Assembly: GCA_003024985.2 (NCBI GenBank)
Contig: PXIH01S0000412.1
Reading direction: 5' to 3' (one strand)
Source: Euperipatoides rowelli
Taxonomy: Eukaryota > Onychophora > Udeonychophora > Euonychophora > Peripatopsidae
Length of the DNA stretch: 15,133 nt
Part shown: piece by piece, positions 1 through 10,560 of the stretch
Position numbering within the stretch: position 1 is the stretch's first letter
How the letters are laid out: each line of letters starts with the position of its first letter
The notes under the pieces: model-generated
Databases searched by the model: none
The model's input: the letters and a program-made list of their open reading frames with translations, nothing else
Told to the model about the DNA's origin: nothing
Program-made: the position numbers and the translations under genes

Positions 1-39
1 TTTTGAACGAAATATTGAATATCAAAAATGAAAGGCATA

Positions 40-113
40 ATGTTGGTATAATACCGTACTTGGAGTGCAACTGCATAATTATAAATGTCGGTATACCGGA
101 TGTGGAGTGGAAA
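40..113. repeat. Imperfect two-copy tandem duplication, 45-bp period
   Basis: A block starting ATGTTGGTAT at 40 and ending near TGGAGTGCAA recurs at 85 as ATGTCGGTATACCGGATG, ending TGGAGTGGAA. The second copy lacks about three bases and has several substitutions. Each copy is preceded by GCATAAT. The array may continue left of the window, so it could be the edge of a minisatellite or simply a local duplication. Nothing suggests that it is coding. Confidence 0.45.
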
Positions 114-1960
114 GGGTTAATGTAGTGAAAAGTGGTTTGGTTTGCATAATCAAAACATGTTTTTCTGATAAATCTAGTTTGCCTGAGCATTATGTTCTAA
201 TAAAATAGTTATCTTTTTATTTTTATTTTCAGAGAAATCAAACTGGATTCTTCATGATTTTTTTTATACTTTTTAGTTACATCACATAAAAGAGCCATAA
301 ATATTGTATGTACATTATACACATACTGTATACAAACAGACCTATATGCATTTAGCCTATAAACCTTGGTTATGGATAGACATCGATGGTGTGAACTTGC
401 AGCCAATATTACTCCATTATGGTAAAATGACAATGAGTGAGTGATAAACTATCTTTTATATACAATATATACTTTAACTGCAGTATTTAAGATTTAATGT
501 ATACATGCAGTTGCAAGAATCTCCAATGGGATATTAGGATGTATTTGCATTTAGTTTTTAATAATTATTTATTATTACAGCCGTACATGTTGTTAAATTT
601 ATTATTGTTATTATTTCTATTATGGTTAAAATTTCCTTGTGTTGTAATAACTTCATTGCATTTTCTGTATATCTTCTAAATAATGTGAATATTTAATGCC
701 AAGAACAGCAAAATTAATTTGCTAATTAAAAAAGATCAGTTGCTCAAGATAAAAAAAAGTCCTCTAAAAATAGAAATAAAAAGTTCTAAGCAACCGTTTT
801 ATACTTAGAATTTATGAAAAAATTATTGGGTACAGAATTTCTACATTTTTAAATCAATAACTGAAGTTTTTTTTTCTTATTTTCAGTGTCTCAAGATCAC
901 TAGCTCATAAAATTTCATTTGCAATGTCTCAATTTCACATTTTATAACCCAAGTACAGTGGGACTGTTTTAGAAAATGTGGCTAATTTTAAAGTCTTTAG
1001 ACTTCATAACCCAAAATGATATTCATAGATTAACCAATACAAAAAATGTGTCGATTTAAAATTCTAATAAACATCCCCTTTGTTAAATAAAAGTCAGCAA
1101 TTTCACTTGGTGCACAACTTTTAGATTGTGAATCTCTGTCTAGAAGACAAAAATATATAAAAAAATGTTTATGAACATTCAGTTATCTGGATTCTCATTT
1201 AGTGTAATTTTTATCACTATTATTATTATCCATCATTTTTCATCTTGATCACATATTGTTTATTATATATACTATAATAATTTGTTAGTCTTTCCTCTTA
1301 CCTCGGTTTACAAACAATTTATCCGAATCCATTTTCTGAACAGATCCAAACCTCAATAATTCAATTCTGGGTAATGATGCAATTTCTTTCAGTTCAACTT
1401 CAAATGCCATTCACATTGTGTACCATCATTTCAAACTAGGTAAAATATTTTAGCAAGTGATTTTGAAACCATTAAGTATTATACCTTTAGTGACTATTTC
1501 TGAGCTTCAATATTCCCCAAGATATTTTCATGTCTTATTCTTCAAAACCGCCTATAAACACCATTTTAGTTTATTTCATGAAGCTGCTTTAGATAATTTC
1601 AATTACTATGCAATATAGATGCTGTTCAATTTTTGTAGTAAACAAAAATCCAGTTCCAGGATCAGAATCAAATATATTTATTTCATGATTATTTATTTCA
1701 ATTATTATTCAGTAAATTTACACTTATTTCACTTTTTGTTCATTTAATTTGCATAATTACTAGCAATCTACAATCTTGAAAGGAAACAAATTTGTTTCAT
1801 TATTTCAGTCATTTAATTAATAAGCTTAGGGTATTAAAAGTTTTTATTTATTAAATTTATACTTTTATTGGTATTAAACAATTACTATCTACGGGTGGGG
1901 GAACTTTAAAAGTGCTCCACCAGAAGCGCTGAGCGACACAAATTTTCAACAAATTATATA
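114..1960. other. AT-rich non-coding stretch, no gene seen
   Basis: Both strands carry dense stops and only short open runs of low-complexity composition. Several polypyrimidine-AG strings (for example near 232, 580 and 886) look like splice acceptors, but such strings are expected by chance in T-rich DNA and no coding exon follows them. There is a small GC-richer spot at about 1891-1935 (GTGGGGG and TCCAC separated by about 14 bases). I see no RNA gene, promoter or mobile-element boundary here. Confidence 0.6.
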
Positions 1961-1964
1961 GAAA

Positions 1965-2400
1965 GGGTCAGCCATAAACTACATCAGGTGACAAGGGGGG
2001 GGGGTTAAAATGTGATGTTGCATTTTTTTTCATAAAAATTAACAAATCTTCATATGCATTTATAGTAAATTAAAATACAAGATACCCTGGTTTATAGACC
2101 CTTGCTATTAATGACATTTACAGTAGCACCATACACATTTTCATGTAACAGTAAATCACAAGAATGCACATTTAAAGTCATTATTTAAATTAAAAAATGC
2201 ATTAGGAATATTAATTGACTTTATTTTATAAAAATATATTAAAAAATTATAATATATTTCATATAATAATATATTTTATGTATTTTTTTTTTTTTAATGA
2301 ATTAATAAATTGTCCAATTATGATTTGTTTTTTGTGGAGGGGGGGGGGGTAAAAAAATTGTCATAATTTCATATAGGGGGTATTAAATTGTGAGACAAAA
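1965..2400. repeat. Possible decayed DNA-transposon-derived repeat with long G runs
   Basis: The left part reads GGGTCAGCCATAAACTACAT followed by a GTGAC word and a 10-G run at 1995-2004. A second run of 11 G lies at 2339-2349, followed by TGTCATAATT and another five G at 2376-2380. From memory, a motif of the type GGTCGTCCATAAATTACGTCAC followed by a G or C homopolymer forms the ends of interspersed repeats in many invertebrates, and this looks like a degenerate relative. I could not find a matching inverted end on the right, so the boundaries are loose. The DNA between the G runs is almost pure A/T and includes a T-rich run near 2283-2295. Confidence 0.35.
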
Positions 2401-4862
2401 ACCCTTATTAAAATTTCTGTTACGGTGGATATTTAAATTTTATTGCAGGTTTATAGAATTTCCCCACATCAATGTGAATGTAGCCTCACTAGATAAGTGT
2501 GTGGTTTTAAGATATTTTACATATTTTGAAGCAGACCGTCAATGATCAGGAACCGTCAAAGCTTTTTTTTTTTTTTTATATCGGTGAAGCTTTTCAGTTT
2601 TGAAAATGATCAAATAATTTAGCCTAAATGAACTTTATTCACCTTTGCCAGATTTTAGTGACTATGTTACCTGAATATCTGAGTTTTAATGGCTAGGTTC
2701 ACTTGAAGTTGTCTGAAATGAAGTGAAAACATGTGATGGATAACTTTGTACATTTTGTAATCTACTTTCCCTGGCGAGTATATCAATATTCCCAGTAATG
2801 CTTAATTATCAATTATTCTGAGAATCAAACTTGCCAATAAATCTGCCAAAACAAAAAGTTTGACCTAGAATAACCTGCACATACTGTATAATATGGAAAA
2901 CTTGCTACAAATAGACACACTGACTTGTAGGCCTAATGTAATCCATAGGTAAGAAAATATAAATATTTAAAGGAGATTTATGAGATGGGATGCAATAAGA
3001 ATGAATTCCATACAAATGAGATGATTTATTAAATCTGTTCACTATAGGATAAAATCATCTATTAGTAGTTAATCTTTAGGGTTAAATAATTTAATAAAAA
3101 AAAAAAAGTTTGCAAGGCCCTCCTTTATAGTTGTCTAACAAGAAATCAACATTTTTAGTGTGACTGCATCTATTCCAGTTTTGTTGTGTTTCATAGCTCA
3201 TTCTGTAGAAATTTCTTCCTTTATAGTAGTGGACAATTTATTGATAGCAAAGATGATGCTTGCTATCAGGTAAAACAGATTAAACTAATATATTATAATA
3301 TTCTTCCCATTTATTATTTTCCCATTTGTATTTTTTTAATCCTCTCGTGCCCCATTTCTATCATTAGTTAATATTTTTACAATTACAGACAACTCTGGTA
3401 TATTTTTTACCTATTAAATGTGTACCTCCTTATTATGTCTCCCTATAAAATCTCATATTCATAACAAAAATATTTGGTTTATGTATTTTTATCTATTTGA
3501 CATATACTGAGTATACCAAACCTTTTTCTGTATAAAGCAAGAGACATCTAAAATATATTTAACAACTATTTATTTCAAAAAGTTTTCATAGCCTACAGAA
3601 AATTTTATTGATTACAATTTTTATGTAATATGTAAATAAGTACATTTTAATTTAATATACAGTTGAATATAAGTTTAATTATACCACTATAATTATTTTT
3701 ACAAAATCGGCCCATTACAATTATATTATCATGTCTCCACATGATGGCGTCAAGTAATTCTGTCAACAGCCATATTGTAGTCCAATAAAATAATTATTTC
3801 CATCTACTGTACAGTATGCATGGTACAAAAAGCAGCACACAATTGTACTTTGGCCATGATAAATGTAGACAGCTCAATAAATGTGATGAAATTAGTTATT
3901 TTAGTGGACCTTAAATTTATTGATGAGCACCATAAATGATAAAAAAAAATAGTTTTAAGTCAAGGCAACTTGTTTAATATAACAATTTTAAAAAAGACAG
4001 CAATAAGAAAAGAAAATTGTTAAGAAAACTTTGACAAGTCATAAGTGATAATAGTCAAGCTTAAAAATGTTAATGAAAGATATGAAATCACATTACAATG
4101 AAACTGTACAAGTTGAAAAAAAATAAATTACAGAAAATACGGTAGTTTTGTAAAATGAGACATGTCTTTAACAAAGATTTAATATCCCTTAGGCTCCGAG
4201 ATAAAACTGAATTCTCTACAGTCCGAATTAAGACAATCAAGTAGCTCACATTCCATTTTTGCCATTAATAAGTAGAATTGAAATGACTGTAATGAAGTCT
4301 GTTATGCAAGATTACTTGGATTCTAGGAGAATGAGCAAAATATATCTATTTAAAGATAAAATACAAAACTATTGTACCACTGGTGAATGCTGCACAACTT
4401 CTACCACAAAAATACAAATAGTGGCTACAGGTAATCAGTGACTGTATACACAGTTATCCCCAAATTTTAAAGGTTATTAAAGAGGTTCTCATAACCAATA
4501 ACTGGAGTTGATATAAATTTCATGTGTTTATTTTGTAATTAAATATTATAATTTTAAAACCACACAGAGCCTATGTTAAAATGATGTACTGTTGGGGTTC
4601 TTAACTTCACCAGAATTAATAAGGATCAATACTGAAGCCAGTTGATGACGGAGAATCGGTTTCAGTATTTACAAAATTTTCTGGATAATAGCCAAAAATG
4701 CTAAACAATTCAGAATCAAAATTCTCAAGTTAACTCATTTATAACACAGCATAAAAAAATACATGATACAAAATCCAACACCAAGTGTTGTTATAGCCTC
4801 CCTAATAAAATATTTCGCCAAAATTATAAGATACCCCGCCATGGCTTAATACATTAACTTTA
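2401..4862. other. AT-rich non-coding stretch, no gene seen
   Basis: No open run with protein-like composition or a recognisable domain was found on either strand. Local items are a run of 15 T at 2563-2577, a repeated ACCGTCAA at 2535 and 2552 just before it, and a perfect 9-bp inverted repeat TGATAGCAA/TTGCTATCA at 3242-3250 and 3260-3268. The open run at about 4259-4441 has no in-frame Met at its start and resembles no family I know. Intron or intergenic spacer is the simplest reading. Confidence 0.6.
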
Positions 4863-4870
4863 CTAATTTT

Positions 4871-5013
4871 GGTTACGGTACGCTTTTATCAGCAGATACC
4901 GTTAAAAAAATATGCAACTTATTTTTAAGGAATTAATAGATTTGAGACTCACCTTCAATTTGGGCTATGGATGTACACCTTGTTCTCTATAGATATTGAT
5001 TGTTTAAAAAAAA
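4871..5013 (+). repeat. Left terminal inverted repeat of the MITE
   Basis: This arm runs inward from GGTTACGGTACGC through an AT-rich middle containing AAGGAATTAATAGATTTGA and ends in a run of eight A at 5006-5013. It pairs with 5163-5306. The most diverged spot in the outer part is around 4894-4900, where three neighbouring bases differ between the arms. Confidence 0.85.
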
Positions 5014-5162
5014 TCTTCGTTAATAATCGTTTAAGCCATTGTAACGCCATTTCTTTTAGATACCACCTAGCGGTGGATGAAGAAAGGATATTTCCTTTAT
5101 CCAAAAACCGGTAAACTAGATATCTCTTCCGTTGACATAAAATAGTGCAAAAACGAGCTCGT
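5014..5162. other. Central loop of the MITE with nested palindromes
   Basis: The centre between the arms contains further self-complementary pieces. These are CCACC-TAGC-GGTGG at 5063-5076, AAAGGA with TCCTTT near 5084-5099, and a perfect 18-bp palindrome centred on GAGCTC at 5149-5166 that runs four bases into the right arm. Seven or so CpG sites lie here. No coding frame is present. The nested stems would make single-stranded or transcribed copies strongly structured. Confidence 0.7.
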
Positions 5163-5306
5163 TTTTTTTTAAACGATCAAAATGTATAGAAAACGAAGTA
5201 TTCTTCCATAGCACAAATTGAAGGTGAGTGTCAAATCTATTAATTCCTTAAATATAAGTTGCATATTGTTTTTAACGCTGCCTGCTGATAAAAGCGTACG
5301 GTAACC
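5163..5306 (-). repeat. Right terminal inverted repeat of the MITE
   Basis: This is the inverted partner of 4871-5013. Read on the minus strand it starts GGTTACCGTACGC and differs from the left arm at its seventh base, among other sites. The flanking duplication CTAATTTT follows immediately at 5307-5314. Confidence 0.85.
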
Positions 5307-5317
5307 CTAATTTTTGT

Positions 5318-5354
5318 TGCCATACTTGTCAATCAAAGGTTGATAAGTATGGCA
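5318..5354. repeat. 15-bp hairpin just outside the MITE
   Basis: TGCCATACTTGTCAA (5318-5332) and TTGATAAGTATGGCA (5340-5354) are inverted copies around a 7-base spacer. One position does not match in DNA but would be a G-U pair in RNA. The hairpin starts four bases after the MITE's target-site duplication. It may be a remnant of a neighbouring palindromic element or a chance structure. It is too short for a typical microRNA precursor. Confidence 0.6.
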
Positions 5355-6015
5355 GTAATGTCTGCTTAGTCTTATGTCTCAAGGTATATAAAACCACCCG
5401 TAATCAGGGCTCTCACAAGGGGATCTGTTGGTATCAATTTTTGTTTTAAAACATGACTTCGTTTTTAATTAACATAAATACACGATTTTCCTTAGTGTTA
5501 TACTGGCTACAGCCTAGAAATTTAGAAAGGAAAATTCCACAAGATTAACTCCTGGCAAGATAAAAACTACTATTTAATTAACCAAAAATTAAAGTCATCT
5601 GCATGACATGTGGGTGGGTTGTGGTGTTCGAGAAAAATAAAATTATTAGTTTTTATACAAAAACTTATAATTTGGGAATAGTAAAATTAACCATATAGAT
5701 TGTTTATTTAATTTTTCTAAAATAATCAAAGGAAAGATGTTAATTATATTTATTATGTTTAGCTTTGCAATCCTTAGAAATCTGCAGTCCCACCCTCAAT
5801 GGGCACTACAGACTACAATTTAAGTCAATCTGGTTTTAGTTTTATTCTGAAAGTATCAAATTATGCCAAGCTTATGGCAACATGGGCCCCACATGATTGT
5901 GGTCTATGCTGCCTAAAGGACTTGCATCATCTGATACACTCAAAATGAAACTAGATCTTTTGAATATGTACATTTACAAATTAAATTAATGTAAAAACAT
6001 AACAAAAACAGAATT
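5355..6015. other. Non-coding stretch, no gene seen
   Basis: The sequence is AT-rich with no meaningful ORF. A moderately GC-richer, unusually mixed segment at about 5780-5945 contains short self-complementary words (TGCCA/TGGCA at about 5864-5878, and CCACA-TGAT-TGTGG around 5890) and may be part of an old repeat, but I cannot assign it. Confidence 0.5.
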
Positions 6016-6018
6016 AGG

Positions 6019-6102
6019 GCTTACCTCCCTAGGCCCCACTAGGGCTCTGCTCCTCGACCCCTTTAAGAAACTAGGCCAGACCCACTTTCTCAAGGGGCCT
6101 GT
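6019..6102. repeat. GC-rich repeat-like patch
   Basis: This stretch is sharply richer in C and G than its surroundings. It carries repeated CTAGGCC words (6029 and 6071), CGACCCC and AGACCCA blocks, and an inverted pair AGGCCCC (6031-6037)/GGGGCCT (6094-6100). The pattern resembles the C/G-rich low-copy repeats interspersed in many animal genomes. There is no ORF of note and no tRNA A or B box that I can see. Confidence 0.35.
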
Positions 6103-6153
6103 TATCTAACTGGTGATCAAAGGCGAGTTGTGAACCTTGGCAGCACTATATTA

Positions 6154-6185
6154 GTATTTCCTTCCATTTGTATTTCCTTCCATCA
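6154..6185. repeat. Two-copy 16-bp tandem duplication
   Basis: GTATTTCCTTCCATTT at 6154-6169 is followed directly by GTATTTCCTTCCATCA at 6170-6185. The copies match except for the last two bases. This fits simple slippage or a local duplication. Confidence 0.7.
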
Positions 6186-9100
6186 CTCGGTTTGGATCAA
6201 GGAGACTTGTATGGTGATACATCATTTGGAAATTTAAGTACGGCATGTTGTGAAGATCAGTTATAAGCTAACTTTTTATAAACATAATTATGGGGAAAAT
6301 TGGAGGGGGTGCAATAGTAAAATTAAATTCCAGTTTAATTGTTCTTAAAAGACATGAACTTTGTCGAATCTTTTATTACCAAGTACCGATTGATTTTCTT
6401 TAGGATGAATATACTGTATGAATACACAGTGTTGTGGAATAACTTTTTAAAAGTAATGAGTTACACTAACTTATTACTTTTCCCAGAAACTTTAACAAAT
6501 TAAATTTGCTTTTATTCATACTGAGTGCAAAACTATAGTACTCCGACTCATTAACTTTTCAAAACTAAATGTTTTATATTCCTCTAAGACTCTACCACCA
6601 AATTTGAAAGTTTTCCATGAATAAAATTTGGCAGAACCCTAAACAAACAAAATTTGTACTCTGTTCACAGTAGCAAAGAAAGTTAGCAGCAGTGGTACTT
6701 GTAACTCTTGGATCTTTTTAACCAATAGCTGAGAAAATTTATAATTACAACTATTTTTTGCACGATTTAATTTGATAAACATTAACAATTAAAAAAAATA
6801 TGGATTTAATTTATTTTTAAACTTTTTCAATGGAATTATTCTCCAAGACTTTTCATATACCCCATTCAAATTTGAATGCTGTCAAAACCCCTACATCAAT
6901 TTTTAATTGCTTTTACAAATAACTTACTTCAATACTCAATTATTTTATTCTAGTAACTTAATACCAGAGTTTTAGACCCGAGGAGACCAACTTTGACTTT
7001 GTCACTTCTAAGACTTGACTTGAGAAATGAATAGTGACAACTTGCTGATTTAAGCAGACAAACTTGAAGGCTCTATCTTGGTTCACATCTTTATGAATAC
7101 TGTATACTGAAAAACTGTTTTTATTTTTAAAAGTGTACAACAGTCTGTCGACGTCATCGACATATATTAAAGCACGATTCAAATGGTAATCTCAAATGTG
7201 TTCATAAAATAATTTTATGATAAAAATTATGTTCGATGTATAAGATTAGACTTTAAGCTATGGTCGTTATTAATAGTCCTACAGATGGGTGATACATTCT
7301 TGTATAAAGTCACATTAGCTGGGATTTTAGCTGACAATGGAATTTTTATATACTTCAGTTATTGTGCTTAGCTTGTGCAACCCTATTATTTTAATGAAAC
7401 AAATCAAATGAGTGGATATCTAATACAGTATATAATTTGCTATTGATAGTTGATCATTAAAGCAAAAGCTGTAATGAAATCCTCTCCTAATGGTTGATGA
7501 TCCCATCTCTGATGAAAATAACTTTAATGCTCTCAAGTTTGAAAAAATAACAGGCTAATAAAAAATCTCCTTGTACAATCCAGTTGATATTTTCAGCTTA
7601 TTTTCATTCATAAAAAAATTTTAATGTGCCTATTTCTAACTATTGACAAATCAAATTCTATATCTCAATGGTCCAACCTGTTTGCAATAGAAATGAGATG
7701 AAACCAATAATATTCACAGATGAAAATAACATTTAATTTCAAGTACAAACTGACCTGTTTCTAGATTATCGATTTCAGGAGTTTAGCTCTTTGCCTCAGA
7801 AGAAGACACAAAACAATCAGAGCTATTCATGTTAAGATATTCAAAGTCTTAGATATCATACAAAACATTTTGTACAAATCCCAAAACAGCTGGCAACGAA
7901 AAAAATTTCAAAGTTCAAAACACTGAAATCATTATTTTTACCCTCCTAAGAAGCTCAAATTGATTCAGCTGCTGCACTTTCAAAGATGCAAATAAATTTT
8001 CTTAGAATAAGGAAAAAAGAAAATGACTTTGAACTGTCCATTCATGTCAGTATCTCAAGTGCTCATTTAGTGGAACTAGGAAGTATGAGAGAGAGAGAGA
8101 ATCTGATTTTTATTGCATCTTACTTCTACAATCCTTAGCTCATCTAGTTTGATAAGTTTTTCATTAATAGTAAATATTCTTCTTCAATAGTTAAAAAATG
8201 GATCTTTGTGGACAATATTTTGCCTAATGAAATAAATTGTCACATACAGTACAAGGCACAGATTGGAATTATGGTTTTTTCAATTTTACATATTATCAGA
8301 GTAATACTTTTATTTCTTTAGTCACAGAAATAGTGCTTTGAGCGTGAATTTGTTTAGACAAGATGCTGCTACTCATCCCACATGCCAAGAATGTGCACAA
8401 ATCCGTCAAGCGAATCAAGTCAAATGAACACATAGTGATTGGGCAAGTTGAAAAATAGACAAAATTTAGCATTCTATACATCAACCATGGTAATTGTGTT
8501 TGAAAGGGTCATTGGGTGATGGTTAAAAATGATTTTTCACAGGAAGGGTTCACACAGGGAGAATCTTAATTTATTGTGTAATAGTAATGCCTACTAAAGA
8601 TATAGAATAAACTCAGAAGTGGATTAGACAAATTTGTTAGAAGAGCTTTTAGATGATAAGTTGAACTAGTCATTTTTAATTTATTAGCTGCTTGGGGGTA
8701 ACTTTACAGATGAATAGTATATTCTTGATTTAGTCCCTGCGATGTTAGTCCCAAAGCCCTTTTATCATTTTCGTTATTGCCATTCTATTTTAAAACTTTT
8801 TTTTTATCTAACAAAATATTAACAATATTGCTCAAGATAAAACATTAGAATTTTTCCTGAAAAAAAGTTATTTGAAAAACAAAATCAATAAAAAAACAAA
8901 ATAGGCTATATGTGCATAAAAAAATACATTCCCATATTTGAATGTTATACTCAAAGGATTCTGTTTCTAAAGTTGTTTATAAACAAAATTTATAATAATT
9001 GCAAACAAAACTTACCAATGGAGATCTTCATTTAGTTGTCGATGTTTCTGTTGTCAAGCACAATTAGGTTTTGGGGCCCATAACCGCAACGTTAACTGGA

Positions 9101-10480
9101 ACTCCGTTTCTTTATTATGAAGGAAAATTTATATTTAAAAAAAATTCACCTGAAGGAAAATATAATTCAATATCAATGATATCTTTGATGATAATATCCA
9201 GTGAGAAAACCATTCACAAGAACGACATTTTTGTTAATACAAATTTGATCAATATTGGTTAGAATACCAACAGTTAAAAACAAACAGGATACTGAGTAAG
9301 TAAATCATTTAGGGGCCCCCTATTGAGCAACTTGTAATAATTCTAAAAGTATATACACTTTGAAAGACGTTTAGTCTGTAAAATTAGAGATTTGTAACAA
9401 GCGTATGCTTAAGCATTTTGAGGAATACTTTTTAACAAGAGATTTGCTCATTTCAGTCGCTGCTGGTCCTACTAGTGTGTCCAGTTTGTCAAATAAGAAG
9501 AAACATGAATGAAGGAATTCATCAGGGATATAATTTTCCAAAAGTTGCCAATTTTGTTAACACAACTGGTTTAGAAAATGGCAAAGATCATTCACAAAAT
9601 TTATCTATTATAAAGTTCTAGTGGGACAAAAAATGAGGGTAGGGTTACATTCTACCTTTAACATCCACTAAAAAGAGTGCTGCAATGATAGACAGGCAGC
9701 AGAAAAAAAAGCATACCTCTTTCAAGTAAGGCATACAAAATTATGCCTTTACAAGAATGTAAATGATGTTCCTAAATTGATGAAATAATATGCAGCCTCT
9801 TATTTGGTCGTGATTAAAGATGAGGAAGGTAAAGTAAATTCTATTAATATATGCAGTAAACACAGTTTAATTTACATATTTTTGAATACAAATTTTAGAT
9901 TACTACCACTTTTCAAATTACGTGGCACTTTGTTTGAAATAAAGGCGGTTAGAAATGAAGGTATCTAACTCCCACATTCTAGAACAAACCTCATAGTATG
10001 TAAGATATTAATTTACTGTATATCTTTCATTCCTTTTAGAGTAAATGAAAAAAAAAAACTTGCGGTAATTTTAGAAACAAGACGATAAAAATCTGATAAT
10101 AAAAAAATAAGTTTCTCTGCTTTTGTTAATGTGGATAATCTGCGAGATTAAATCATTTATTTCACAATAACGTACCTTTATGGAAATGTTTTAGTGTGAA
10201 TAAATTTGTGTACGACATTCCAGCCCATCCTTTTTTTCTACACTGGTGGTGCAATTTTTAGAAAAAGGTTCATACTGTAGCTCTTAAATGTTTTTTTATC
10301 ACCTTCCCTAACCTTTATAGAAAATAATATTATTTTCTATGAAAAAATTGTTTTGGTTTATGTTTAGATTCATTTGATGCTGATTTCCAAGAACATCATC
10401 TTTGTGGAAATCAACAGTTAACGATATGCATACTGTACGGTATATAAAGTATTTTATATCTACATACGGTATATATACAG
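6186..10480. other. Long AT-rich stretch, no gene seen
   Basis: About 4.3 kb holds no open frame that I can relate to a protein family. The open runs at 6958-7182 (minus), 8296-8484 (minus) and 9071-9262 (plus) start at non-ATG codons or have unstructured composition and are probably chance. The minus strand near 9010-9017 has a good splice-donor-like GGTAAGT, without a supporting exon. A small hairpin AAGGCATA/TATGCCTT lies at 9728-9749. Intron or intergenic DNA is the likely reading. Confidence 0.55.
8087..8101. repeat. (GA)n microsatellite
   Basis: There are about seven uninterrupted GA units. It is short and simple and could be length-polymorphic. Confidence 0.9.
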
Positions 10481-10483
10481 TAT

Positions 10484-10560
10484 CAGGGTTTCTTAACCTA
10501 TTGGTCGTGACCGAAATTTGGTCACTTGGCATATTTCGTGGTCGCGACTCGCAAAATACC
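10484..10560 (+). mobile_element. Possible hAT-like transposon terminus
   Basis: The block opens CAGGGTTTCTTAACC and continues into GGTCGTGACC, GAAATTTGGTCAC and GGTCGCGACTCG. CAGGG(G)TTCTTAACC followed by GGTCGCGACC-type words is the look of the ends of some hAT-family elements as I remember them. The segment has six CpG in about 80 bases, far above the local level. I could not find the inverted partner (AAGAAACCCTG) downstream, so only one end is visible, and the assignment rests on motif resemblance. Alternatives are a one-ended fragment or a degenerate solo repeat. Confidence 0.35.

Larger units (their letters stand above)
4863..5314. mobile_element. Foldback MITE with ~143-bp TIRs and perfect 8-bp target-site duplication
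   Basis: The element occupies 4871-5306. Its left arm (4871-5013) and right arm (5163-5306) are inverted copies. The outer ~98 bp differ at about nine positions including one indel; the inner ~45 bp are more diverged. The termini are GGTTACGGTACGC and its inverse. The octamer CTAATTTT stands immediately outside both ends (4863-4870 and 5307-5314). Extending this repeat by one base on either side breaks the match, so the duplication is exactly 8 bp. The 149-bp centre has no ORF, so the element is non-autonomous and would have depended on a transposase supplied elsewhere. An 8-bp duplication is typical of hAT and also reported for Merlin, P and Zisupton. Termini opening with GG fit Merlin better than classical hAT ends, but the superfamily is not settled. 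Confidence 0.85.

Noticed and set aside
2563-2577. Run of 15 T as the poly(A) tail of a minus-strand retrocopy
   Set aside because: No coding or SINE-like body lies on the appropriate side and no target-site duplication was found; homopolymers are common here.
3227-3269. Candidate 43-bp micro-exon with TTTATAG acceptor and CAG|GTAAAA donor, encoding SGQFIDSKDDACYQ
   Set aside because: Splice-like strings are frequent in T-rich DNA, the run contains a perfect 9-bp hairpin, and no partner exon or protein family was identified.
4259-4441. Plus-strand 60-codon open run ending near a CAG|GTAATC donor-like site
   Set aside because: It starts at TTG, has no similarity that I recognise, and its length is unremarkable for AT-rich DNA.
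5318-5354. MicroRNA precursor or bacterial-type terminator
   Set aside because: The stem is too short for a microRNA precursor, and the context is eukaryotic so an intrinsic terminator is not meaningful.
6958-7182. Minus-strand 74-codon open run containing YVDD
   Set aside because: YVDD alone suggested a reverse transcriptase, but no other RT motif is present before or after it; a chance match.
9010-9120. Minus-strand NGVPVNVAVMGPKT followed by a splice-donor-like GGTAAGT, faintly like part of a Cys-loop receptor
   Set aside because: Only about 14 residues, bounded by stops on both sides, with no acceptor or neighbouring exon; likely chance.
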